From Alphaproteobacteria bacterium (lineage in GTDB: Bacteria; Pseudomonadota; Alphaproteobacteria; JAEUKQ01; JAIBAD01), in contig JAIBAD010000019.1 of the NCBI GenBank assembly GCA_019695395.1, forward strand, positions 1 to 36,124: 36,124 nucleotides of DNA, written 5' to 3'. The notes below the pieces were generated by a model that saw only the letters and a program-made list of their open reading frames with translations, was not told the DNA's origin and did no database searches. A program made the translations under genes and the position numbers. Position 1 is the first letter of the stretch. Every line of letters begins with the position of its first letter. This document shows, in pieces, positions 26,901 through 34,549 of this stretch.

Positions 26901-28199
26901 TTAAGTGGAAGATTTTATGGCTGTATCTCCTGGCAATTCTCCTGTATCAAAAGGAAAAGATATTCTATGTTCACGAAATTTATCCCATAAGGCAAGCATA
27001 ACCTCACCCCGAACGTTGGTTACACCATTATGGGGATCATTAATCCAAAATTGCAAATTAAGGTTAACATATTTTTCACCAAACCCTATAACATAACATT
27101 GAGGTTTGGGTTGACGCAAAGCTCTAGAACAACTTGCTGCACAGGCGATTGCTTGTTCAATGACCTGATGAAGATCTGATTTACCTGCAACAGGAAAAGG
27201 TACTTCTACCCTTAAAAGCTTATCTGTATAAGACCAATTGATCACAGGTCTTGTAACCAAATCTTCGTTGGGAATTAGAATTTCTTTACCACGTCTTGTC
27301 CGAATAGCAACATAACGCGCCCCTAAAGAGCTAATTAAACCAAAACTATCCCCAACCTCAATAATATCGCCAGGTTTAATTGATTTATCGAGCAATAAAA
27401 TAAATCCACTAACAAGATTTGAAACAAGTTTTTGTAACCCCAAACCTATACCCACACCAACCGCACCTGAAAACACGGCCAATGTTGTTAGATCTAATCC
27501 CACATAACTTAATGTAAAAACAAAGGCAAAGATAACTAAAACAACTTTAACTAATTTACCAATTAAGACTTGAACTGTAGGTGCGAGAGTTGTTAATTTT
27601 TGAATACGTTTTTGAAGTATTTCTGAAATCACTGTTGCAAACCAAAGTAAGCAACCTAAAGATATAATACCTTTAACAAAAGAAAGTATGGAGATTTTAA
27701 GATTACCCAAATTAAAGGTAAGTTTTTCTAAAATCTGCATTGTAGGATCAAGCCAACCAATGACATTCAAAGCAACGATAATGAAAACAATCATCGCCAA
27801 AAGCTTTGAAATCAAAGGGTTTTTTACCAAGCTAAAAATGGCTCGGATTAAAATCCAATATATGATTAACAACGCCATCACATCAATAATCTGGGATGGC
27901 CAATTAATTAATTTATAAATTAAGGTCGCAATACCAAGTTCCAACACCCATAAAATAGCCCAAGAAAATAAATTAATAGTTTCAAAAAGTTTACGGATAC
28001 TGCCGACTAAATTTTGATTTTGACTTTGGGCTACAATAAATCTACGAAAATAGCTGTTGCCTAAAATAGCTAAGAAAAAAGATGCAATAATTACAGTAAT
28101 TTGAGCAATGTTATCCCATAAAAAAAACTTGGCATAAAGCCATTCTGTATATTTAAAAAACCATAATTGTAAAGAAGTCCAATCAATAATCATGGGCAT
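26901..28199 (-). CDS. MscS-family mechanosensitive channel
   Basis: A 432-residue inner-membrane channel expected to open under membrane tension and release solutes in hypo-osmotic shock. Several membrane segments fill about 30-235 (more than the three of E. coli MscS). The pore helix follows, rich in Gly/Ala (GAVGVGIGLGLQKLVSN, about 246-262). The cytoplasmic beta domain has KPGDIIEVGDSFGLI and IPNEDLVTRPVINWS, and then an alpha/beta vestibule. ATG 28199 has AAGGA upstream at long spacing, and a second in-frame ATG is two codons later. It stands 120-190 bp upstream of fur on the same strand and is divergent from the ABC permease gene. Confidence 0.92.
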   Translation of the reverse strand: MPMIIDWTSLQLWFFKYTEWLYAKFFLWDNIAQITVIIASFFLAILGNSYFRRFIVAQSQNQNLVGSIRKLFETINLFSWAILWVLELGIATLIYKLINWPSQIIDVMALLIIYWILIRAIFSLVKNPLISKLLAMIVFIIVALNVIGWLDPTMQILEKLTFNLGNLKISILSFVKGIISLGCLLWFATVISEILQKRIQKLTTLAPTVQVLIGKLVKVVLVIFAFVFTLSYVGLDLTTLAVFSGAVGVGIGLGLQKLVSNLVSGFILLLDKSIKPGDIIEVGDSFGLISSLGARYVAIRTRRGKEILIPNEDLVTRPVINWSYTDKLLRVEVPFPVAGKSDLHQVIEQAIACAASCSRALRQPKPQCYVIGFGEKYVNLNLQFWINDPHNGVTNVRGEVMLALWDKFREHRISFPFDTGELPGDTAIKSST

Positions 28200-28368
28200 T
28201 TGTTTATAGTTTCCTTAAAATTTGTATCTTTACCAAAGCATGCCTTAAAATGTATAGTAACAAAATTAACAAAAAACACTACTAGCAAATCATTTCATCC
28301 AAAATAAATAATAGGTATAATTTTGTTTGCTTGAAGAATAATCCTTATTTAGAATCTTATTAATAATC

Positions 28369-29181
28369 ATGTCGACATTTTCATCCCCACCTACAAAATT
28401 TTCACTTTCTTCTTTTGGTACTGTTAATTGGATTGGTTTTAAAACGCTTTACCTTAAAGAAGTAAGACGATTTATCAATGTTTGGACCCAAACTTTATTA
28501 GCACCAGTTATTTCAACATTGCTTTTTCTTGCAATTTTTATTCTCGCCCTTGGTCATAATGAACAAATTGACCAAGTTACATATATTGAATTTTTGGCTC
28601 CAGGATTAATCATGATGGCGATGATGCAAAATGCTTTTGTTAATACATCTTCATCTATTTTGTTAGCAAAAATCCAAGGGAATATAGTGGATTTATTAAT
28701 GCCCCCTTTGCGTCCTATTGAACTTACTTTAGCTTTAGCGCTGGGTGGGCTTACCCGGGGCATTATGGTTGGATTTTTTGTGGGATGCAGTATCGCCTTT
28801 GTCAGTCCTTTATCCTTTGCCCATATTTTTTATGTTGTCTTTTACAGTATTATGGCATGTCTTATGTTATCTTTATTGGGTATCATTAGTGGTATTCTTT
28901 CTTATAAATTTGACCATTTATCTGCCATTACTAATTTTGTGATTACCCCTTTGTCCTTTCTTTCTGGCACATTTTATTCAACCTCTAAACTTCCAGAATT
29001 TTGGCAAAAACTTGCCCATTTTGACCCTTTCTTTTATATGATTGATGGGTTTCGATTTGGTTTTATTGGTCATGCAGATAGTTCTCTTCATATTGGAATT
29101 ATCATGATAGCATTGGGGAATTTAATTCTTATTATTTGTGTGCATCGACTATTTGTAAAAGGTTATCGGTTAAAAAATTAA
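28369..29181 (+). CDS. ABC-2 type transporter permease
   Basis: A 270-residue membrane protein of the ABC-2 permease family (export of drugs, polysaccharides or lipids). About six membrane segments occur between residues 40 and 265. The ABC-2 signature area includes YIEFLAPGLIMMAMMQNAF (87-105), followed by LMPPLRPIE and a conserved-looking PLSFLSGTFYS (about 193-203). No ATP-binding partner is encoded in the window, so it is half of a transporter completed elsewhere. Substrate unknown. It starts 169 bp from divergent mscS, and argD follows 4 bp after its stop, so it leads the arginine unit. A TATAAT at 28316-28321 is a possible -10 with a weak -35. Confidence 0.88.
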   Translation: MSTFSSPPTKFSLSSFGTVNWIGFKTLYLKEVRRFINVWTQTLLAPVISTLLFLAIFILALGHNEQIDQVTYIEFLAPGLIMMAMMQNAFVNTSSSILLAKIQGNIVDLLMPPLRPIELTLALALGGLTRGIMVGFFVGCSIAFVSPLSFAHIFYVVFYSIMACLMLSLLGIISGILSYKFDHLSAITNFVITPLSFLSGTFYSTSKLPEFWQKLAHFDPFFYMIDGFRFGFIGHADSSLHIGIIMIALGNLILIICVHRLFVKGYRLKN

Positions 29182-29185
29182 TATT

Positions 29186-30385
29186 ATGGTCCTTGAATCT
29201 AGACAATCTGAACAATCTTCATTTCCATCTTTAATGCCTGTTTATAATCGGGCTAAACTTTCCTTTGACTATGGAAAAGGTGCCTATTTATATAATAAAA
29301 ATGGGGCATATTTGGATTTTTGTAGCGGTATTGCTGTAACAGCATTTGGTCATAGCCATCCTTATTTGGTGCAAGCATTAACAGATCAAGCACAAAAATT
29401 GTGGCATTGTTCAAATCTTTTTGAAATCCCCCTTCAACAAAAATTAGCTGATAAATTAATAAACTTTTCTTTTGCCGATTCTGTTTTTTTTACCAATTCT
29501 GGGGTTGAAGCTATCGAATGTGGATTTAAATTAATTAGAAAGTATTTTGATGATCAAGGCGCACCCCACCGTTATCGCATTATCAGTTGTATCAATTCGT
29601 TCCATGGCAGAACCCTAGCTGCAATATCCGCCGGTGGGCAAGATAAATATAAACAAGGATATGCCCCTTATGTTGATGGATTTGATCATGTACCGTTTGG
29701 TGATAGTGATGCTTTAGCACAAGCAATTACCCCTGAAACAGCCGCCATTTTAATTGAACCAATCCAGGGTGAAGGTGGGATGGCAGCTGCAAGCGAATCT
29801 TATTTAAAAACGTTACGTGAAATAGCTAACCAACATAATCTTCTTTTATTTTTTGATGAAATTCAATGTGGTGTAGGGAGAACTGGTCGTTTTTTTGCTT
29901 TTGAATGGGCCAATATTAAACCAGATTTAGTTGCCATCGCCAAAGGTATCGGTAGTGGGTTTCCCTTGGGCGCATGTCTTGCCACCCAAAAAATTGCAAC
30001 CGCTTTTCAACCAGGAAATCATGGCACCACCTTTGGGGGCAATCCCCTAGCTATGGCTGTTGGGAATGCCGTTATGGATTTAATTACTGCCAATGGTTTT
30101 TTAGAAAATATACAAGAAAAAAGTAAAATTTTATTTATAAAACTTGATCGCTTAAAAAACAAATATCCTCATATTATTATGGATATAAAAGGTAAAGGAT
30201 TAATGCTGGGATTAAAACTTCATGTTTCCAATACAGATTTTGTGAATACATTAAGGGATAACCATCTTTTAACTGTAACAGCTGGGGATAATGTTGTCAG
30301 ACTTTTACCACCCTTGATTATTAATGATACCGAAATTGATGAAGCTATAGCTATTATCGATGCAACATGCCAGCAATGGCATTAA
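29186..30385 (+). CDS. argD: Acetylornithine aminotransferase (class III, PLP)
   Basis: Converts N-acetylglutamate semialdehyde to N-acetylornithine in arginine synthesis; many also serve as succinyldiaminopimelate aminotransferase. The 399 residues have FCSGIAVTAFGHSHP, FFTNSGVEAIECGFKLIRKY (101-120), FHGRTLAAISAG, FFDEIQCGVGRTG (Asp224, pyridine-N partner) and the PLP lysine Lys253 in AIAKGIGSGFPLGA. Length is typical. It is followed immediately by argF, which makes ArgD the most likely identity among class III aminotransferases. Confidence 0.93.
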   Translation: MVLESRQSEQSSFPSLMPVYNRAKLSFDYGKGAYLYNKNGAYLDFCSGIAVTAFGHSHPYLVQALTDQAQKLWHCSNLFEIPLQQKLADKLINFSFADSVFFTNSGVEAIECGFKLIRKYFDDQGAPHRYRIISCINSFHGRTLAAISAGGQDKYKQGYAPYVDGFDHVPFGDSDALAQAITPETAAILIEPIQGEGGMAAASESYLKTLREIANQHNLLLFFDEIQCGVGRTGRFFAFEWANIKPDLVAIAKGIGSGFPLGACLATQKIATAFQPGNHGTTFGGNPLAMAVGNAVMDLITANGFLENIQEKSKILFIKLDRLKNKYPHIIMDIKGKGLMLGLKLHVSNTDFVNTLRDNHLLTVTAGDNVVRLLPPLIINDTEIDEAIAIIDATCQQWH

Positions 30386-30391
30386 TATACC

Positions 30392-31360
30392 GTGTCGATG
30401 TTTATCCCTAATCTTTCTTTTGGCCAACATTTTATTGATCTTGATCAGATCAAACGCGAAGAGCTGCGTAAAATGATCGAACTTGCCAAGTATTTTAAAA
30501 AACATCGACATGAAGCATCATGTTATAATTTACTAAATCATAAAAATTTGGTGATGATTTTTGAAAAACCATCAACCCGAACAAGAGTATCTTTTGAAAT
30601 TGCTATCCAAGAATTGGGGGGGCGTGCCATTGTTTTAGAGCGAGAAAGTTCCCAATTAGGACGTGGAGAAACCGTTGCCGATACAGCACGTGTACTTTCA
30701 CGTTATGCAGATCTTATTATGCTTCGAACCACGGAAGAAAGAAAATTATTAGAACTTGCCCGGTATTCAACTCTTCCCGTCATTAACGGATTAACCGATC
30801 GCACCCATCCTTGTCAATTAATGGCAGATATTATGACTTTTGAAGAACACCGGGGGCCCATAAAAAATAAAGTTGTTGCTTGGGGTGGGGACGGTAATAA
30901 CATGGCAACATCATGGATTATGGCCGCTGTTCAATTTGAATTTCATTTAAAAATAGCGTGCCCACCAAAATTGATGCCACCCAAAGACGTTATGACATGG
31001 GCAGAAAAAAACGACAGAAAAATTACTTTAACCACTGATTTAAAATCAGCCATAGAAAATGCAGATTGTGTGGTAACAGATACCTGGCTTTCAATGGGAG
31101 ATGAGGAAACCCAAAAACAAAAAGAACGTTATAATTTATTAAAGCCCTATCAAATTAATGCTGATATTATGGCTTTGGCAAAAAAGGATGCGATCTTTAT
31201 GCATTGCTTACCTGCCCACCGAGAAGAAGAAGTTACCACAGATGTTATTGATGGGCCCCAATCTGTTATTTGGGATGAAGCTGAAAATAGATTACATACC
31301 CAAAAGGCAATTTTAGCATGGTGTTTAAATCAATATCCCAAGGATTTTGATATAGATTAA
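30392..31360 (+). CDS. argF: Ornithine carbamoyltransferase
   Basis: Forms citrulline from ornithine and carbamoyl phosphate, in the cytoplasm, as a trimer. The 322-residue protein has the carbamoyl-phosphate motif FEKPSTRTRVSFE (58-70), HPCQLMADI, DTWLSMGDEE and the ornithine-site MHCLPAHR. The start is GTG at 30392, or ATG two codons later at 30398; neither has a clear ribosome binding site. It begins 6 bp after argD and ends one base before hslO, so coupled translation is likely. ArgG and ArgH are not in this window. Confidence 0.95.
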   Translation: MSMFIPNLSFGQHFIDLDQIKREELRKMIELAKYFKKHRHEASCYNLLNHKNLVMIFEKPSTRTRVSFEIAIQELGGRAIVLERESSQLGRGETVADTARVLSRYADLIMLRTTEERKLLELARYSTLPVINGLTDRTHPCQLMADIMTFEEHRGPIKNKVVAWGGDGNNMATSWIMAAVQFEFHLKIACPPKLMPPKDVMTWAEKNDRKITLTTDLKSAIENADCVVTDTWLSMGDEETQKQKERYNLLKPYQINADIMALAKKDAIFMHCLPAHREEEVTTDVIDGPQSVIWDEAENRLHTQKAILAWCLNQYPKDFDID

Positions 31361-31361
31361 A

Positions 31362-32258
31362 ATGGTTGAAATTGAAGAAAATAAAATTTTATCTTTAGAT
31401 GATTTTTCTCAAACTTTTCATATAGATAAGAAAAATATACGTGGGCGATTCATTAAATTTGGACCTTTATTAAACACTATTTTAACAAAGCATGACTATC
31501 CTTTACCTGTATCCCACTTATTGTCAGAGGTCCTTATTCTATGTGCAGGTTTAGCAGCGACCCTTAAATATCAAGGTATTTTTAGTTTGGAAGTTAAAGG
31601 ACAAGGTCCCATAAATTTTGCCATGGCTGATGTCACCAGTGAGGGTATGGTGAGAGCTTATGCAAAATTTGATAAAGATAAAATTAACCCTGCTCTTTCA
31701 CCTTTTGATCATTTAGGGCAAGGATATCTTACCTTTACGGTTGATCAAGGGGAATATAGCGAAAGATATCAGGGTATTATTGAGCTTTCAGGTAAAAAAT
31801 TATTGGATTGTATTTTGGATTATTTTACCCAATCTGAACAAATTCAAACCTATGCTTGCCTTAAAATTCAAAACAAAAAAGATGATTGGATGGGTAGGCT
31901 TTTGCTTATCCAGACTATGCCCGGGTTTGACAACACAGATCATAATGATCTTGATGATTATTGGAATTATGCTAAATCTGTTCTTGATACCATCACGGAA
32001 AAAGAAATCTTCCATGAAGATTTAAATTTGAATAAGTTTTTGGGCCAATTATTTTATCCAGAAAAATTTCATCTTTATCCACCTTCTTATCTAAAGGCTG
32101 GATGCCGTTGTTCAGAAGCACGTATTCAAACAATATTAAAAAATTTCTCGACCCAACAATTAGAAGAATTTAAAATAGATCAATCTATTTTTGTAAATTG
32201 TGAGTTTTGTAACACACGCTATTATTTTGATGCAAAAACCTTAAACCCTTTATCATAA
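31362..32258 (+). CDS. hslO: Redox-regulated chaperone Hsp33
   Basis: A holdase chaperone activated by oxidation and unfolding. Of 298 residues, the N-terminal core carries VSHLLSEVLILCAGLAATLKYQ and GPINFAMADVTSEGMVRAYA. The C-terminal redox switch has the zinc-binding cysteines Cys248, Cys250 (CRC), Cys280 and Cys283 (CEFC), all present. Length is typical. It begins one base after argF. The argF-hslO neighbourhood is common in alphaproteobacteria, with no proven functional link. Confidence 0.95.
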   Translation: MVEIEENKILSLDDFSQTFHIDKKNIRGRFIKFGPLLNTILTKHDYPLPVSHLLSEVLILCAGLAATLKYQGIFSLEVKGQGPINFAMADVTSEGMVRAYAKFDKDKINPALSPFDHLGQGYLTFTVDQGEYSERYQGIIELSGKKLLDCILDYFTQSEQIQTYACLKIQNKKDDWMGRLLLIQTMPGFDNTDHNDLDDYWNYAKSVLDTITEKEIFHEDLNLNKFLGQLFYPEKFHLYPPSYLKAGCRCSEARIQTILKNFSTQQLEEFKIDQSIFVNCEFCNTRYYFDAKTLNPLS

Positions 32259-32284
32259 TCTGTTTGGAATTAGGAATTAATAAG

Positions 32285-32869
32285 ATGAAAATAAAATATT
32301 ATGCTATAATTTTATGTTGTTTAACCTTATCGGCATGTCATACCCCACCTGAAAGACAAAATTTTTCTGAAATTAGTTTTAAACACCTTCCCCCTTTTAC
32401 ATTTAATGTAGCTGAAATAGAAATTGCCGATGGTTATAAACCCTTGCAAAATTATCCCTATGTCGATCATCTTTTTCGTAATATTCCCAAACAATCTATG
32501 ATTCAATGGGCTAAAGACAGATTAAAGGCAGGGGGTAATATGGGATTTTTACGATATACCATTTTGGAAGCCAGCATTAAACAAGTCCCATTGAAGATGC
32601 AGGGTGGTATTAAAGGATTATTAACAACCGAGCAATCTGATCGTTACGATATTATTCTGAAAATCCAAATTGATGTTGAAAATAATAATGGCCTTCAAAA
32701 AGGTCAAATTACAGCCGAAGCAACACGCAGCCAAACAGTCCCAGAAAATGCCACATTAAATCAGCGAGAGAAAATTTGGTATCAATTGACCGAACAAGCC
32801 CTGCAGGAATTAAATACCCAAACCGAAAATAATATTAGACAATATTTACAGAAATTTTTAATGCAATAA
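32285..32869 (+). CDS. Putative lipoprotein of unknown function
   Basis: A 194-residue protein with a lipoprotein signal: MKIKYYAIILCCLTLSAC, with lipobox LSAC and the acylated cysteine at position 18. The mature part has no domain I recognise. It is mixed alpha/beta in character, with repeated charged and Gln/Asn-rich stretches near the C-terminus. I start at ATG 32285, which places AGGA (32272-32275) upstream and makes a standard signal; a TTG seven codons earlier would add residues before it. It follows hslO by 26 bp and is closed by a strong hairpin that overlaps its stop codon. Confidence 0.8.
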   Translation: MKIKYYAIILCCLTLSACHTPPERQNFSEISFKHLPPFTFNVAEIEIADGYKPLQNYPYVDHLFRNIPKQSMIQWAKDRLKAGGNMGFLRYTILEASIKQVPLKMQGGIKGLLTTEQSDRYDIILKIQIDVENNNGLQKGQITAEATRSQTVPENATLNQREKIWYQLTEQALQELNTQTENNIRQYLQKFLMQ

Positions 32870-32898
32870 TTAAAGGCCGGATTATCCGGCCTTTAATT
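32868..32898. terminator. Bidirectional intrinsic terminator
   Basis: AATTAAAGGCCGGA-TTA-TCCGGCCTTTAATT is a perfect 14-bp stem with a 3-base loop. The stem bases are T-rich on either strand and TTTAATT follows in both directions. It lies between the convergent lipoprotein and RTX genes and should stop transcription from both sides. Confidence 0.9.
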
Positions 32899-32910
32899 TA
32901 ATTAATTATT

Positions 32911-34482
32911 TTAAAGATAAGATGCTACCAAAGTTGATTGATCTTTTTTATCTGAACCATTAATTGAACCAACATCACCAGATCCCATACCAAATCCTGC
33001 CATGCTATCTTTTAATCCCACTATTAGATCGGTTACATCCACAGTTAAAGGCGTTGGCACGAAAACAAAACCTGTATCGGTTATTTTAAATCTTCCTTCT
33101 TTAAATTCAGCAAATTCAACATCTTTAACCTCATCAAAACTGCCAGGAATCTTACAAATGATTTTGTAATAATCTCCTTCTTTTTCTAGTGAATAATCCT
33201 TAACACTGTTATAAAAGGAAGCACCATCAACCCCTATATAAGAGATTATATCATCTTCCGTACCACCAAAAAATTTATGGGTTGCCATTGATCCCTTATC
33301 ATTTAAAACAAACAGCACATCTTTACCATCATCACCATTTATAATACTTACGTCTGTTGATGATGTCTTATTAATTTCAACAAAAATATCATCACCATTA
33401 CCACCATGGACGATATCATTACCTTCATCATTGTAAATTATATCGTTGCCATCCCCACCAAAAATTGTGTCATTGCCTGTATCACCATATATCTGGTCGT
33501 TCCCTACGCCTCCCTGAATTATATCGTTACCAGTATATCCTCGTATGATATCCTTACCATCCCCACCTTCGATTGTATCATTTCCATCATCCCCATATAA
33601 AAGATCATCGCCACTTTCCCCATAAAGTGTATCATCATCACCGTGACCTTGGATTAAATCATTGCCATCCCCACCATGAAGCATATCATCACCCCTATCC
33701 CCTAATACAAAATCATCTCCAACCCCACCTTCGATTGTATCATTTCCTAAACCACCTGATGTCCAATCATTGCCATGATCCCCATAGATAAGATCATCCC
33801 CATCATCTCCATACAATTGATCATTTTGTTCTTGGCCAAATAACGTATCATCATCTGCACCACCATATAAAAAATCATTGGCTGTTCCACCGTAAAGTTT
33901 ATCTTGGCCCTTACCCCCTTCTAATTTGTCATTATTGTCTTCGCCATATAATTGATCATCACCATCTTCTCCATAAAGTTGATCATATCCTGTTTCCCCA
34001 AAAATTTGATCATTGCCCGTACCACCATACATTACATCATAGCCAACGTCACCACGCATTACATCGTTACCATCACCGCCACCTATTCTATCATCACCTT
34101 CATTCCCGTAAAGTGTATCATCTCCTGAATCACCATAGACCTCATCATTACCCAAACCACCTATTAAAATATCTTTACCACTATAACCATAAAGATAATC
34201 ATTCCCACTATCCCCATAAAGAAAATCATCACCCCCAATACCGCCCAGCAATAGATCATCACCCCCATAGCCAAACATATTATTTTTTGTACCATCTATA
34301 CCCTTGGCAAAATCGTTAAGATCTGTTCCATGATAAGTATAAGGTAAAAGAAAATTGGGATTAAATGTTACTTTATCAGATAAAATCATCTGATCTTTGA
34401 AAGATTGCTGATTAATAAATGATAAAGTTGATTGTAAAGTGGAACGGAAAGATTTTTTAGATGTGGTTTTTACCTCTAACAT
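32911..34482 (-). CDS. RTX calcium-binding repeat protein, probable type I secretion substrate
   Basis: A 523-residue protein with no classical signal peptide. Residues 1-70 are a unique N-terminal region. About 33 RTX nonapeptides (pattern GGxGxDxLx, as in GGDGNDLIQ) fill about 71-367 and should fold into a calcium-bound beta-roll. Residues about 405-475 form a post-repeat cap (DYSLEKEGDYYKI, then DVEFAEFKEGRFKITDTGF). The tail ends LVASYL. The whole C-terminal module is shared with the next gene upstream. No enzyme domain is visible, so a structural, surface or matrix role is likelier than a toxin; this is inference. ATG 34482 has AAGGA about 8 bases upstream. No HlyB/HlyD/TolC genes are in the window. 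Confidence 0.88.
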   Translation of the reverse strand: MLEVKTTSKKSFRSTLQSTLSFINQQSFKDQMILSDKVTFNPNFLLPYTYHGTDLNDFAKGIDGTKNNMFGYGGDDLLLGGIGGDDFLYGDSGNDYLYGYSGKDILIGGLGNDEVYGDSGDDTLYGNEGDDRIGGGDGNDVMRGDVGYDVMYGGTGNDQIFGETGYDQLYGEDGDDQLYGEDNNDKLEGGKGQDKLYGGTANDFLYGGADDDTLFGQEQNDQLYGDDGDDLIYGDHGNDWTSGGLGNDTIEGGVGDDFVLGDRGDDMLHGGDGNDLIQGHGDDDTLYGESGDDLLYGDDGNDTIEGGDGKDIIRGYTGNDIIQGGVGNDQIYGDTGNDTIFGGDGNDIIYNDEGNDIVHGGNGDDIFVEINKTSSTDVSIINGDDGKDVLFVLNDKGSMATHKFFGGTEDDIISYIGVDGASFYNSVKDYSLEKEGDYYKIICKIPGSFDEVKDVEFAEFKEGRFKITDTGFVFVPTPLTVDVTDLIVGLKDSMAGFGMGSGDVGSINGSDKKDQSTLVASYL

Positions 34483-34513
34483 TTTGCATTTCCTTTTTTT
34501 GATAAATAAATTT

Positions 34514-34544
34514 AAAGCCAGCTTAATTTAATCAAGCTGGCTTT
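34514..34544 (-). terminator. Terminator between the two RTX genes
   Basis: On the minus strand, AAAGCCAGCTT and AAGCTGGCTTT form an 11-bp perfect stem with a 9-base loop, followed by a T-rich stretch. It lies just after the stop of the upstream RTX gene, so the downstream RTX gene may be transcribed on its own. Confidence 0.7.
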
Positions 34545-34549
34545 TAGAA

